Source: Toxorhynchites rutilus septentrionalis | Taxonomy: Eukaryota > Arthropoda > Insecta > Diptera > Culicidae | Direction of reading: 5' to 3' | Assembly: GCF_029784135.1 (NCBI RefSeq) | Contig: NC_073746.1 | Coordinates: forward strand, 13,592,416 to 13,656,415 | Length of the DNA: 64,000 nt | Part shown: positions 1-12,009 of the stretch, piece after piece | Layout of the letters: each line of letters starts with the position of its first letter | How positions within the stretch are numbered: the first letter of the stretch is position 1 | Made by a program: the position numbers and the translations under genes | Notes under the pieces: model-generated | Database searches by the model: none | The model's input: only the letters and a program-made list of their open reading frames with translations | What the model was told of the DNA's origin: nothing

Positions 1-16
1 TGAATGCCTACAATGG

Positions 17-319
17 ATGTCAGTGGGACAGCGTATCAAATATTGCACTCTTACGTTCATATATAAGATGGTTAGCGGCATGACACCGAACTATTTACAA
101 AACACGATAACGTATGGAAGAGATATGCACCGATATAACACAAGGCAAGCAAGTGACCTCAGAACCATGAACTTTCGAATGTCATGTACCCAAAACTCAC
201 TTTTTTATAAAGGATATCGCCTGTATAACACATTACCAAATGAAGCAAAGACAGCTACAAGCCTTCGAATATTCCGTAGTATTTGTAAAGAGTTTTTGAA
301 GCATGATTTAGATTTTTGA
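17..319 (+). mobile_element. C-terminal fragment of a non-LTR retrotransposon ORF2
   Basis: The 100-residue open frame has the look of the region behind the reverse transcriptase of CR1/L2-type LINEs. It starts with a QRIKY-type segment, then an 'IYKMVSGMTPNYL' helix-like stretch, a Tyr-Asn-Thr-Arg motif, and a 'LFYKGYRLYNTLP' motif typical of the ends of these proteins. The reverse transcriptase itself would lie to the left of the window. The frame stops at 317-319. The following ~40 bases are AT-rich and could be the 3' UTR. Family assignment is from recalled motif resemblance. That it is a LINE tail is fairly secure; the exact clade is not. Confidence 0.6.
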
Positions 320-360
320 TCCTGCATATAATTAATGTTAGTGTGTAAGATGACGAAGTT

Positions 361-2325
361 TAACGGATATTTGTATTTTCTTATCTTTAGACTATAATGA
401 TGATGGTTAACTTAAACAATATTTGTGAAATCTTCAATAGCTTGATCCCGCGCGCGTTAGCACACATAGACAACTTGAGATAGAACATATGCAAAAACAA
501 TTCTTTTTAATGAAAGCATTCAAATGGGTTTAATGTGGAAACCAGAGGTAAGCTAGGGATAGCTCAATCGGAATACTTGTAAATTCATCTTCTCAATAGA
601 TAATTATAACAAGATTTTTCTGTGTTGTGGCAGATCTTATTGCAGATTCAGGTTGACACGTTTATACCCCAGATTGAATGTAGGGCCTGAAGTATCGGCT
701 GGAATTAGGCTTAGGTTTGCTCAGCTGTCTGGTTTCGAAAACGATTAACAGACCGTTGTCGGGTATCCAGTGAAGCGGGAATTCCTTTGTAAATTTTAGG
801 CTAATGCTGACATAGGTATTGGGTTCAATTCCTGATCGGTCAAGGATTTTTTCGGGTTGGAAATTTTCTTGACATGCCTTGGGATATGTAAAGTAATGGG
901 CCTGAAGTATTGGCTAGAATTAGGCTTGGGTTTGCTCAGCTACCAGAACTCGGAAACGATCGCAAATGCAGGCCGTGGCCGGGGATCTGATAAAGTGGGA
1001 TTTCCCTTGTAAGTTCATGGCTAATATTGACATAGGCATGGGGTTCAATTCCCGATCGGTCCAGGGTCTTCCCGGGTTGGAAATTCTCTCGACATGCCAT
1101 GGGTTAAATACGTTAAGTTGATAACATAAATTGTTCTTCAATTAGGAATCTATGTTTGTAATATAACCAGTCCGTTTGTTTTGTTTTTTACTTCAATGTG
1201 CTTACTGGTTATTTTAATAATTGTTACATAAAGATCAACAAGAGAACTCGTACAGCTCAAACTTTTTGAGGTGATCATCATCATTATTTCATAAAACGAG
1301 GAAATTATTGTCTTTTGAGTGTATGTGTGTCCGTGTATTTTTCTTGTTAAGACTATGGTGATGATGGTATTTTTTTTTTTGCTTTTATATATATCTTAGT
1401 TATTCAATTAAATCTAAAAACATAATTGTGAAGTCTGCAATAGTTTGAGCCCGCGCGCGTTGGCAAACATAGAGAAACGTGAGATTGAACAAAAGCAAAA
1501 GAATTTTTGATCGAATAAAACAAAGTCATTCCAAGGGGTTTAATGTGGAAACCTGAGGTAAGCTAGGGATAGCTCAATCGGAATACTTGTAAATTCATCT
1601 TCTCAACAGATAATTATATCAAGATTTTTCTGTATTGTGGCGGATCTCATTGCAGATTCAGGTTCACACGTTTATACCCCAGGTTGAATGTAGGGCCTGA
1701 AGTATCGGCTGGAATTAGGCTTAGGTTTGCTCAGCTGTCTGGTCTCGAAAACGATTAACAGACCGTTGTCGGGTATCCAGTGAAGCGGGAATTCCTTTGT
1801 AAATTCTAGGCTAATGCTGACATAGGTATTGGGTTCAATTCCTGATCGGTCAAGAATTTTTTCGGGTTGGAAATTTTCTTGACATGCCTTGGGATATGTG
1901 AAGTGATGGGCCTGAAGTGTCGGCTAGAATAAGGCTTGGGTTTGCTCAGCTACTAGAACTCGGAAACGATCGCAATTGCAGGCCGTGGCCGGGGATCTGA
2001 TAAAGCGAGATTTCCCTTGAAAATTCATGGCTAATACTGACATAGGCATTGGGTTCAATTCCCGATCGGTCTAGGGTCTTCCCGGGTTGGAAATTCTCTC
2101 GACATGCCATGGAATGAATACTTTAGACAAAGGCTTAAATTGTTCTATCGATTAGTAATCTATGTCTGCGGGATAACCAGTCCGTTTTCTTTTCAATTTA
2201 ATGTGCTCACTGGTTAGTATGATGTAATAAACTCAGTAACTCAATTATTATCAATAAGATAACTCGTCCCGCTCAAGCCTTTGTAGGGGAAAGAGGTGGG
2301 ACCATCATCATCATTAAAAAAAAAA
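361..2325 (+). repeat. Two tandem ~1 kb repeat units with tRNA-like promoter boxes
   Basis: Two units of about 1,005 bp lie head to tail. Landmarks recur at the same spacing: a CCCGCGCGCG block at 447 and 1450, and 'TAGCTCAATCGG' at 560 and 1570. Inside each unit, a ~215 bp block starting 'GGGCCTGAAGTAT' occurs twice in diverged form (683 and 898; 1693 and about 1908). Each block ends with a B-box-like GGTTCAATTCC (822, 1042, 1832, 2052) followed by CGATCGGTC or TGATCGGTC. 'TAGCTCAATCGG' fits an RNA polymerase III A box, but the A-to-B distance is over 250 bp, so a working promoter is doubtful. Both units end near CATCATCAT-rich sequence, the second with an A-run at 2317-2327. This may be a duplicated SINE or a LINE 3' UTR. 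No protein is encoded. Confidence 0.65.
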
Positions 2326-2346
2326 AAGTATCATGGCCATTTTTGT

Positions 2347-3056
2347 TTACCATTGCACATTGGTCCAAGAGATGCATTTAAATGGAAATTAGCCTTTAGA
2401 GCTCGACAGTTATTCTCTAGACAAAAACTGTCTTAGACAAAGTTGTTACATATGACAGAGCGCTTATTTCTATATTATAGAGAATAGGGTGACCAAAATT
2501 GTCGATGAAATAGAAAATATAATTTTCTTAACTTTATAGATAGAGGTAAATATAGTTCACGATGTTGTAGTCCCAGTTTTTTGAGACATCTTTGTAGAAC
2601 AAAGTTTATTTATATCTCTTCAAATAACCGATATAGCGCATTTTTCCTAAGTTGACAAGTGAATGAAGAGAGCGTGTTTTTTTGGGTTTTTTTTTTTTTG
2701 AAGATATTGACAAGTTCCGCATCGCAAAATATTTGTCTTAGTAAGCTCTAAAAGTCTTCTCAAGAAAAAAAAACTTTTTCTTATGGTGACCCTAACGCAA
2801 CTTTGTTCTAAAAAGTTTTCTTAAATACCTGGGGCTATAACATTGTACAACTGTGTTTACCTCTATCAATAAAGATAAGAAAGTTAGAATTTTTATTTCA
2901 TCGTAAATGTTGGTCACCCTATTTTTGACAACATCAAAATAAACGCTCTATCATATGCAACAACTTTGTTGAAGATAGTTTTTTCAAGAGAATAACTGTC
3001 GAGCTCTAGATGCTAATTTCCTTTTAAATGCACCTCCTGGATTATTGTGCATTGAC
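2347..3056. mobile_element. Foldback (long inverted repeat) element, copy 1
   Basis: The left arm, from 2347, reads CCATTGCACA, then GCATTTAAA, GAGCTCGACAGTTATTCTC, ACAAAGTTGTTACATATGA and ATAGGGTGACCAA. The right arm, read backwards from 3056, repeats the same landmarks (GCAATGCACAAT-like end, GCATTTAAA, GAGCTCGACAGTTATTCTC, ACAAAGTTGTTGCATATGA, ATAGGGTGACCAA). The arms are about 180 bp or longer. The spacer is AT-rich. No transposase frame is present. A second copy lies at 58790-59330. Superfamily unknown because clear target duplications were not found. Confidence 0.6.
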
Positions 3057-3184
3057 TTATAGCATGGAACAAGTTGAATAGATGGAATGCCGCCTTTACA
3101 CTTCATATCTTAATTAACTGCGAAGAAAAGCAAAACGATTTTCTTCTACTTCTATATATGGTAAAATCTTTCGAGAGGATTTCA

Positions 3185-4345
3185 GATCAATGTTGCCACA
3201 TTTTACCGGAAAGGGTAAAAATCTTTTTCATCTGTAGTTTTTTTTTCCAAAGTCTGTACCATCGAAAATATTCGTTGCACAGAAAAATATGTTTTATTAG
3301 CACGGAAGAAAATACTCATTTATTTTCTACAAAATATTACATTTGCTTACTACCAATTCTACATTTGCTGTGCTTGTACAATAACATTTGCAAGCCTTCA
3401 ATCACTGGTGTGTTCAATGATGACGACTTTCTTAATTTTAGATGACTTTCTTAATTTAGATTGCGTACTACCATTCTATAAAATTTTCGATTTGCCGTCA
3501 CGATGTTCAATCAAAATTTTCAGTCTTAAAATTGCGTTCATCATGTCGTTGCTGAGCCGATTTCGATGCTTTTTCTTGTTCTTGTTCTAGAAACAGCAGT
3601 CGTAAGCATCAGATAATTAGAATTGAAGAAGTTTCTCATTTGCCAGATCAGCTCCACGAACAAACTGATACAAAACCCTTCAAAGTCATCTGCCTCCGTC
3701 ATTCATTTTTCTGATAGTTTCTTCTGCTGCCATCCCAACATAAACATTATTGCGTTTTTCAAATGGTCTTCAAAATCAGTAGACATTGAAACAAAGTAAG
3801 ATTCCTCGCAGATATAAGAGAGGATGGTTGGATAAAAATCTTTCAGCTATTCATGTAGCCTTCACAGCTATCTCAGCCTGGAACAATCAATTCAATCTGT
3901 TGAACTGAAGCGAAATATACTCCAAAAAAGCAACAGAGGTTATGTCATTGAATTTTTGAGGACAGTCAGTATTCTTCAAGCAGTCTGATTTTTTGCACAA
4001 TTACAATGAAATCCTTCTCATCTGTACTATTTCTTTCAAAAATTTATATCGTAATCTGTACCATTCAAAATTTCTGTTGCACAGAAAAATCTGTTGAAAA
4101 AATAGTACTCAAACCTGAAACTACGCATATTCGTTCAATGATTGTTATACACACTCTTGCTAAACTTTGACTGCATCAGTTTTTATAAGTTTCGAGTTGT
4201 CCTATGCTGTTCGATCAAATGTTTAGAATTCAACATTGTGATCATCGTATCGTTGCTTTGTCGATTTAAATGTATAGTTTGGTTGTTGCGATGGTCAGAA
4301 AAAAATCACTCAACAGTTGCCGAGGAGTGAGCCACAGTAAGAATA
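3185..4345 (-). mobile_element. Two partial, decayed hAT transposon copies in tandem
   Basis: Sequence from about 3188 (CAATGTTGCCACATTTT, a hAT-type terminus) to 3990, and again from about 4010 to 4340, aligns by eye with the better preserved hAT relic at 40854-41640. Shared blocks include 'CTGTACCATCGAAAATATTCGTTGCACAGAAAAAT', the 'GATGTTCAATCAAA' block, a 'CATCGTATCGTTGCT' block and 'CAACAGTTGCCGAGGAGTGAG' (given here as landmarks only). On the minus strand the last block encodes the SSATVER-like hAT dimerisation motif. All frames are broken by stops and shifts. The second partial copy is cut at 4346 by a different element. Confidence 0.5.
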
Positions 4346-4475
4346 GGGGCTGTCCACATACCACGTGGACAGAAAAAGCATGATTTTAGACTCCCCCATC
4401 CCCCTCCGTGGACAATCGTGGATATTTTCATACCCCTACCCCCTTTTGTCCACGTGGATATTTTTCCTATTTTAA
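4346..4475. mobile_element. Fragment of a GGGGCTGTCCAC-type miniature element
   Basis: It begins GGGGCTGTCCACATACCAC, directly after the hAT homology stops, and carries a sub-terminal inverted pair, CCACGTGGACA (about 4363) and TGTCCACGTGG (about 4448). This suggests a short inverted-repeat element inserted in the hAT relic. The expected mirror-image right terminus was not found, so it is either truncated or diverged. A similar GTCCACGTGGAC core recurs at about 6533. No coding capacity. Confidence 0.4.
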
Positions 4476-6660
4476 TTAAAACAATTGGAAAATAACACCA
4501 ATTGCGCCTAAATTCCATTTTAACTCCATTTAAGTTTATTGTATTTCAAATTTCACTAGCTGTACCCTGCTGTACCTGCTTTGCTGTTGCCCATGGTTTT
4601 TGTCATCTAAAAATGACCAGCAAAGTACAAAGTACAAAGCACATGTTTCATATGAGTTTAATTTTGAAATACTAGTGAGTATACAATATTTTTTGTCATC
4701 ATCAGCGAAGATATAAAGGTTATCTGGTTTGCCAACACGGAAACACGCAATGTACAGTTGAGCAGATGAGGAACAATCCGCATCTGAATATAAACTTCAC
4801 AAATTCAAAGATTGATCTTGTGTTTACTAATTATGATTGCAAACGCCAATCGAATAAAAATAAATGAATTTAAAATCATCTTTAAATACAATTTTAGTAC
4901 CCGTTTCTTTAAACATTTGCAAAAAAATTTGGTTGATGTCACATAAAATACAAATTGCATACAATTCATTTCGTTTACACCGTGAAGTGACGTTCGTGAT
5001 CAGGCCCTACATATTTCATACAAGAAAGTTAATTTACGTTCACAGTTTTATTTCAGAAGAGTGCTTATTTCATCGGGAAATCCATGGCGAAGATGAGTAA
5101 TAATGCAAATAATCTGATTAATTCGAACGTTTTACTACAGAGATATTTTTGATCGAATGAAAAATCATCCTTTCCCTTCTGATTATGAATATTTTATGAT
5201 ATAACGATCGCAGAGCACATCGATGGGCAGTTGTGAAAGTATGAATATGTTTTATACAATATCCAGTCATTGCTTTGACAAATGCATTGTTTCATGACAG
5301 AGTAACAGCGTTCCAAAAATCACCCAAAATTTACGATGCCGCATTCCGCTCCTCTATATTTTTTTTTGTTGAGTGCAGTTCTTTGTCCCTTCCGGTATAT
5401 GACCGATCACTGCAAATGCCGATTCATATTCATTCTGTATTTCCGATTCACCTTGAGTCGGTAGCGCAATACGAAACCTTTTCCGCCATAGTTCGGAGAA
5501 TTTTCTAAGGGTCCTTATCGAACATTCTGCTTTGAGTGTCTAGATGACTTTCAAAGTGCTCGCGGGGAAAAGTGACATCAGACAACTTACGATTCATTCA
5601 TTCCCAACTATGAAATCAAATTCAAATCTCAACTATAAAAGAATTATTGAACATTTCTTGCGACCTATTTTTCGCCTTAAATTGACCCAAATTAAAAAGT
5701 ACGCTACTCAAAACGATTTGATAGCATTCATTTGAAAGATGAGCGGGAATTTGCGGGAAAGAGCTTCATTTTGTTGATAGAAACAAACAAGCTTATCATG
5801 TATTTTTGGCAGAAAATTAATAAAAACCCTTAAAAAGCGAAAATTTTTAAGTTTTTTCCACCTCTTAAAGGTACTTAACTCCATCAAATTAATTTTTTTA
5901 CAACTGCATTCTGTGCGAAATTTTCAGAAAAGCAAGTATTGAAATACTTTGTCGATTGATTAAAGTTTGACGACTAGTGGTGCATGGATCATTTAACGCA
6001 AATGTAAAAATTAATTCCTAGAAATCGAATGAATTCCAATACCTTGAAAAATTGCAATTTTTCGAAAAAAGAAATACAAAAAATGGATTTTACACGAAAA
6101 CTATACAGACATTATTATCCTAAGACCAACTGTTCTTGAGATAGAACAAAATCTTTATAAAATCATATTTGATGAAAAAAGCGATATGCGTAACAGCATG
6201 AAAACTCAACCTTAATGGAATCGTTTAATTTTTATAGTTTTGAGATATGAACGTTTAAGCATAACCCCTATCTTTAAAAGTCATAGGATCATAAAAAAAT
6301 AGCTCGGGCGGTCACAGTTTACGTGAGCTATTTTCAGAATATGTATTTCAATGAAGACGAAAGATATTATTAAAACTATATGAACCACTCTCAGGCAGCT
6401 CAATCCGTTTATTGATAAATACGGAATTCTCAGGTTTGGCGGAATGTTTTAAAAGTCTTGAATATGGAACAGTTTTTATTTAATTTAGAATGTATCGGTG
6501 ATTATATTTGTAAAAGTATTTATTATTAGTGTCCACGTGGACAAGCGGACAATATGGACGTGTGGCAACACTGGACCGGACCATCATCTTCACCTAAAAT
6601 AAAAAGATATACAGAACATACGAATATGGAAGAATATTGTACATTTGTATTCTTACGTAA
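4476..6660. other. AT-rich stretch without a recognisable gene
   Basis: No conserved protein frame or RNA gene is visible. The only structured spot is near 6533-6573, where GTCCACGTGGAC is followed by a hAT-like right terminus reading GTGGCAACACTG (reverse complement CAGTGTTGCCAC). That terminus matches the left terminus of the hAT relics at 3188 and 40854, so the whole 3.19-6.57 kb interval may once have been one hAT element. Flanking 8 bp duplications do not match, so this remains a guess. Confidence 0.35.
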
Positions 6661-7740
6661 ATTCTTATTAATTTTTCATCACCTGCCGCAGGATAGATAG
6701 CACGAAAAAATCAATTTCGAATAAAATGGTGACTCACGGACTCCAAGAGCAATTATCTGTGTCTCACCATTTCACGAGCAGACCCACCCACCCTACACGG
6801 TGCTTGTCAGCTCCACGTTTACTCCCTACTCAAACCCCAACTGTGTAATCAGCGACCCAAGTGTATTTTTTTTTGTCTTCTTTTTGCTTTCGCTGACCAA
6901 CAACGTTTCACGCGACAGTGATGAATTTATGTACCGTCATGTGGGTTCCGGAAGGTGGAGAAGAGCACCACAACTCTGCCAATGTGGATACTTCGCCACT
7001 ACTATCACCCCCACCGGTTCCAATAATGTGTCACAGCGCGCTTGTGGGATGTCGCTCATTTGGCTAGCCCCTCGACGGTTCCATTTTGGAAGCAATGAAG
7101 CAGAGCTGAACCGAGCATTGAGCGAGCGGTGGCGAAGAAGAAATTAAATCATTTTCCTTCGCTGCTGCAAACCACCGACCAAACAAACCGATTCACCGAC
7201 CGAAAAACAAACGCAACTATTCACACAAATTGATCGTTATTATTTATTTTTCACGTATGTGGATCGAATTTGGAACAGTGGCTAAAAAACAGCGTGATGT
7301 AAGCATGTGAGACGTTTGTATGGGGTTCGGCCAGGGTGCGCTGGTCAATGTCAGACTTCTGTCTTCCTCTTTCTCTTCCTCGTTTCCTATCTCTCTCTCA
7401 CCCGTTTTTGACGACCGGTGTTTGTCCGTCAAAAAATAAAATGATGTGGCATTATTGTTGGGAACGCGTGTTTGCGCGTATATGTGCCTGTTTTTGGGTT
7501 AGATTCGAAGAAAGACAGCGTACAAATGAAATGGATAGAAATGACTAACAACAGGAGGAAGCCAATACCGGCCCAAAGGATAGTAATCACCACATATTTG
7601 CGGTTCCATCAAAAAGCTGAATGATGGGTAGCGTGTATTTGAAAAGTCATTCTACTCCGATCAGCGCAAACGTTGAGCAGTATTGTCGGAATAATACGTA
7701 CGATAACGGTTGAAAGTCTGTTACCGTTTGAGATCGTTTA
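6661..7740. other. Low-repeat, more GC-rich island
   Basis: Base composition changes visibly relative to the AT-rich neighbours. C-rich runs (ACCCACCCACCC), CT-rich blocks (CTCTTTCTCTTCC near 7365) and non-repetitive sequence predominate. No frame has a recognisable domain; the longest, at 6800-7147 plus, looks like chance. I see no homologous second copy in the window, which marks it as ancestral sequence. It lies 27 kb upstream of the host start codon and could be regulatory or part of a neighbouring gene. Confidence 0.35.
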
Positions 7741-7861
7741 AAAGCCCCCTATAGTGTGGCTCCCTACTCCCTACTCTAGTGTGTTTTTGTGCAATATCGG
7801 TGGTTTAGGTCAACCTCGAAGAACAATTACGAAATGTGCAGTCTCTCCTAGCTCAAGCTCT
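7741..7861. other. Short unassigned spacer
   Basis: Non-coding sequence between the island and the TTAA element. Nothing recognisable apart from a short duplicated CTCCCTACTC at 7759-7778. Confidence 0.3.
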
Positions 7862-7865
7862 TTAA

Positions 7866-9591
7866 CCCTTTGCGGTCGTATTAAATTTGGGCATGGGTGT
7901 CATATTGGTCGGAATTATTTGTCCTTGAAAAGGCAGTGATGCATGCAAGATTATGGATAATGAACATTTTATATGTTTTTTTGTGAACTATATACAGGTC
8001 GGACTCAATTATATACAATTTTGGACTCGATTATATACAGCCTGGAAATTTTTTTTTGTATATCAAATATGACTTATTTCAAGAAGAAAAGTAACCTTTC
8101 AACGTTAAGATGAAATTTAAGTGTCTATTACTTTTACAGTGGGGTAAAAATCGTCATTTTTGACGATTTTGCTTGAATTTACACCAGGAATTGTTTATTG
8201 CAGCCAAATTATAAAAATATAGAAGTTGGGTGTCAAAGAACAAATTGTAGAACGGTTAGAGAGGTTAAATTTAATTGGTAGAAACAATCTGGTTTAATAT
8301 AATTTTTGAGGATGAAATTAATGATAACATATTGAAAATTATTAACTTTTGAGTACATCATTTCACTTGCAAAATGTTATTAAAATCCACTAATTCAGAT
8401 GTTCCACTACTATATCCTGTGCTAAATTTTTTTATCTTTTGCATGAAACCAACAGAATCGTCTTCCGGAGCGTACTTTTTAATGTAGAGCCAGTTTGAGG
8501 CAACAGAGTCCGAAACAAAAAAAAAGTTCTATAACTCTGTCATTGTTGAAATTTGAACATATGGGTAGAAGTATTTTTTTCATCAAATATGATCGTCTAT
8601 CACCTCCCAAGAAAATCTGGATAAATTTATTTTTTTCATGTGAGAAAGGTGTTTTCTGACTTTAAGGGGATGAATCAAAAATCAAATTCCTTTTTCATAT
8701 TCAAAAAACGAAAAATACATGCAAAAAAACGAATCAAAAAAAATTTTTTTTGACTCGATTATATAAAGTGAAAAGAAATTAGAAACTGTATATAATCGAG
8801 TTCGCGCTGTATATGTATTAACTTAACAATGTGCTTCTATGTGATGTTTTTATATAAAAGTTATATTTTATAATTCGTCTTCGTGTGAAATCTTTCGAAA
8901 CAATCTCCAAGAGTAAGTCAAATGAAATGTAATCAATACATAATTTTATTTTTATTATCCGTTGAATATGAGACACTTTTGCCATTGAAGCAATAAATGT
9001 GTAATTAATGCCAGCGATGTGTATTCGAAAAGATCAGCACTTTTTACTTTTAACAAACAAGGATTTTTATACATGAGATTATTCAGATGACATAAGACAC
9101 TTATGCAAACAATTATTCTGCTCTTTAAAAACAACTACTCAACATAGTTTAAACAAATTGAAACCAAATAATGATTTCTGCGTATCCGAAGTTATCAGAA
9201 CTTTTCACTTTAGATAAACAAAGATTTTGTCGCTTGAGACACCTATGCGATTATTCAAATAACATGAGACATCTATGCAAACAGTAGTACTGATACTCAT
9301 GAACAATGTTTTCCATCACACCAAAGTGTTACAATGACTAAATTATGCTATGATTTTTGTTCCACATTCCTATGCATTCAACGCACTGTCTTGTGTGGGG
9401 GATACTACTTTGTTTGATATTGAGTACCGTTATCTGTTACTCATAGGATCACCGTATTAATTCATGAACAGGTTCACTAAACATCAAGCTTCGTTTATGA
9501 AAAGCATAAACTGATACTTGGTTGAGTAAAATATAAGATTAGCATGGTTTCTTGTTGTGGTGGCTGAGAGCAGACAAACGACCACAAAGAG
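7866..9591. mobile_element. TTAA-flanked DNA element, copy A (piggyBac-like, non-autonomous)
   Basis: TTAA at 7862-7865 and 9592-9595 brackets an element whose ends are CCCTTTGCGGTCGT and, inverted, CTCTTTGTGGTCGT. TTAA targets and CCC-type ends are hallmarks of piggyBac-group elements. The body is non-coding. After removing the internal TA element (7995-8809) about 910 bp remain, in agreement with copy B (about 890 bp). Copies B (16694-19609) and C (63246 onward) are in the opposite orientation and align over most of their length. Confidence 0.75.
7995..8809. mobile_element. TA-flanked miniature element (GACTCGATTATATACAG family), copy 1
   Basis: The element starts CAGGTCGGACTC after TA (7993-7994) and ends GAGTTCGCGCTG before TA (8810-8811). 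This agrees with a Tc1/mariner-type TA target duplication. Near the right end, GACTCGATTATATA and TATATAATCGAGTT form a hairpin around AAAGAAATTAG. Relatives lie at about 12930-13348, 63769-64000 and a scrap near 54510. The interior shares blocks with copy 2, such as CTCTGTCATTGTTGAAATT. No transposase frame. It sits inside TTAA copy A and is therefore the younger insertion. Confidence 0.75.
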
Positions 9592-9595
9592 TTAA

Positions 9596-10150
9596 TATAT
9601 GGTCTTGGCTGATCGCTGTCCAGAGTAAAAATAGAAGAGAAATCATAGAGTAAACTAATTTATACCTCTCGCTTGATGCGAAGTGATATGTGTGGAATCG
9701 ACCTGCACATCAGCAGAACGAAGCAACAAATACATTCCACAAACAGTTTCTTATTTTATTCAACGATCACATTTTTATTGATTGCATAGAATAAAGGCAA
9801 ATGCTATTGATTTTTTTAACTTTATTTTCTCCTGAAGAAATTGGAAATTTTGTGCGGCCGACATCTAAATGAACAGGCTTTAACAGTATTCCACCGCTTG
9901 TAAACCTTCAATACGAGTCACAGACATTTACTTTCCGTTTCATCGTCTAACATTCGCGGACGGAAACTAAGTTAAGACTCTGTTACGTCAGTACAAAAAC
10001 AGCTTTTTGCAGGAAGATCATTCAAGCTACTCAAAAAAAAAGATAATTTACACATGTATCCAATATTATTGATTCCTACACATTTCTTCTCACATAGCGA
10101 TTTTTTTTTCTCGGTACTTTATTTGTTTTATTTGCTACAGCTTCCGCCAT
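9596..10150. other. Unassigned spacer
   Basis: AT-rich DNA with no recognisable gene or repeat terminus. Confidence 0.3.
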
Positions 10151-11340
10151 ACCACCTTCTCACCATTCCTCTCGCTAGTTGTACTTAACAACCGTTCTAC
10201 TAAGCCTTGCCACACTCACTCAGCTGGGAATATCCATCTCTTCTCTCCGTTGCGGCCGAGCCGATGGATGCCACCACCGAGGTGTGCGAGCATTTCTTGC
10301 GATCGATTGGTTCTTCATTTCGCTCAATCATTCCATTTTACCGGGACCGCATCGCTGCATGAACGACCACCAGTAGGAGGAGGGGGTATACAGGACGACT
10401 CTTCGTGGCAACAATGTCGAGTCCTGTGCGCTCACTGCACACATCCAGCATACATCATCACACACCCGCCGCAGCTAGCTGGCAGTTGCACTAGGTGGCC
10501 AACCGCCACCATCGACCGGATCCGCAGGCTTCCGCTGCCGCTGCCGCCGCTATCCTGTGTGTGAAAGGTAGAGGCATGTGCCACACAAAACGAAGCACAC
10601 CAGCACAGGAAGATATGGGATGAAAAAATAATGCTTCCATTTGAAATATGTCTTCTGCTCACTTGTAACCGATTCCTGTTTCCTGTCGCTGCCCTCCTCC
10701 AAGACCACTTCCCATGGTTCAATTTATCTCGCAATGCTCTCAGCGCACAGTCCTTCCTTTTCAGTCATTGGGCCTTTTTTGCGCTCCACACTTTTCTCAG
10801 GGTGAAATTTACATATTTTAATATTGTTTTTTTTTCTTTCCTTTTCCCCTCAACCGCTCGCACCGAATAACACACTGCTGCATACATTCTGAGGTTGTGG
10901 CGCAGGATTCGAGATACAGGGCTCACAGCTTTTCCACCCAAATCATCGGATCAGATCGAGGTGGAGGGATAGTGAGCGAGACAGACAGACACAGCGAGAG
11001 AGAGAGAGGGAGAGAGAGACAGTGCGCGCAAAAGACACTGTTCTCGGGGCTTACTTGCATGCTCGTTTGCCTGGTGCCACCATGTGTGTGCCATTCTAGA
11101 GCCGGGAATTCGGGTGAACCGCACCTTTCCATGGGTTGTTCTGGGGTGATGAGACAGGATGATGGGGAGGGGGCGGCGGCAGGTTGTAGCGCTGCATGGA
11201 AGCTCGCTGCCATCACCAATACCAAACCCAAGCTCTGCTTGCTGAATATCGTCGTTGTTCTGTTTTATTCCAGTTTTATAGCCTAGTGAGCAGATTGCTG
11301 GCATGGGGAAAGAAGAGAACATTGGCAGCATAGAGGCAGA
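10151..11340. other. Low-repeat GC-richer island
   Basis: Several overlapping frames are open on both strands here (for example 10897-11286 plus and 10951-11331 minus). Their translations are low-complexity and show no domain, as expected when stop codons are rare by composition. Features include a GAGAGAGAG tract (10993-11020), CCGCTGCCGCTGCCGCCGC (10528-10546) and CACACA runs. GAGA tracts are frequent in insect regulatory DNA. No copy elsewhere in the window. Candidate enhancer or distal leader exon; no direct proof. Confidence 0.35.
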
Positions 11341-11892
11341 GCAACCAACAGCAGTGCTCTGCTGTTGGATAGGGTCCCTCCGTTGTTTCTGCGAATGTTT
11401 TGGATATACACGCCAGGATGAATGGTATTAATTTGAGCAATTATTGCTAAAGTTAATTATATGTTTGCCGGGGGCTTCGATCCATCAGGTACGTGTATGA
11501 ACGAACCATCAATAACCCACTTCTGAAGAACCACGCTTAGTGTGTAAAAGTTATTTCTCAAATTTGGATGCATTTTATTATAATATCCGAAGTGATAAAC
11601 AAGCGAATTGAATAATATAATTTCGCACAGCTACGTCAACAATACGGTTGTGTACATGACACCGACCACCCTTGAAAAATAATTTAGAAAAAAGAACACT
11701 ACTAGTACCCAGACAGCGGGTGTTTGATATGATGCTCCTAAACCAGATTACCACAAACGATCGATTTCAATTGATGCTTGAATGAGTTTACCTTCAAGAC
11801 ACATATTATTGACAAATTTAGAAATATTTTCTTCTATTGAAAATGTACCCCAAACATTGGTCTCCTTGGAGAAAATAAATACACCATTTGGG
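11341..11892. other. Unassigned spacer
   Basis: No gene or repeat terminus seen. Non-coding AT-rich DNA. Confidence 0.3.
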
Positions 11893-12005
11893 TCAGGGAT
11901 TCTCAAAGTGTTATCGACCCTAGGGGTCCATATCTGTTTCCCAGGTGTCGACACAAACGAAAACTGATTTTGGGGGTCGCCGAGGCCTGAAAATCGATCT
12001 CTGTT
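11893..12005. mobile_element. hAT-type miniature element fragment
   Basis: The left part reads CAGGGATTCTCAAAGTG, followed by TATCGACCCTAGGGGTC and a second GGGGGTCG block. The same words occur in reverse at 42830-42950 (GGGTCGATATC, CACTTTGAGAAACCCC). A CAG-start terminus with TTCTCAAAGTG is common for hAT miniature elements. The right end is lost where the SINE begins. Target duplication not identified. Confidence 0.4.
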
Positions 12006-12009
12006 ATTT

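Noticed and set aside
10897..11331. Frames of 100-129 codons on both strands
   Set aside because: Low-complexity translations over a GAGAGA tract and GC-rich DNA; no family resemblance.
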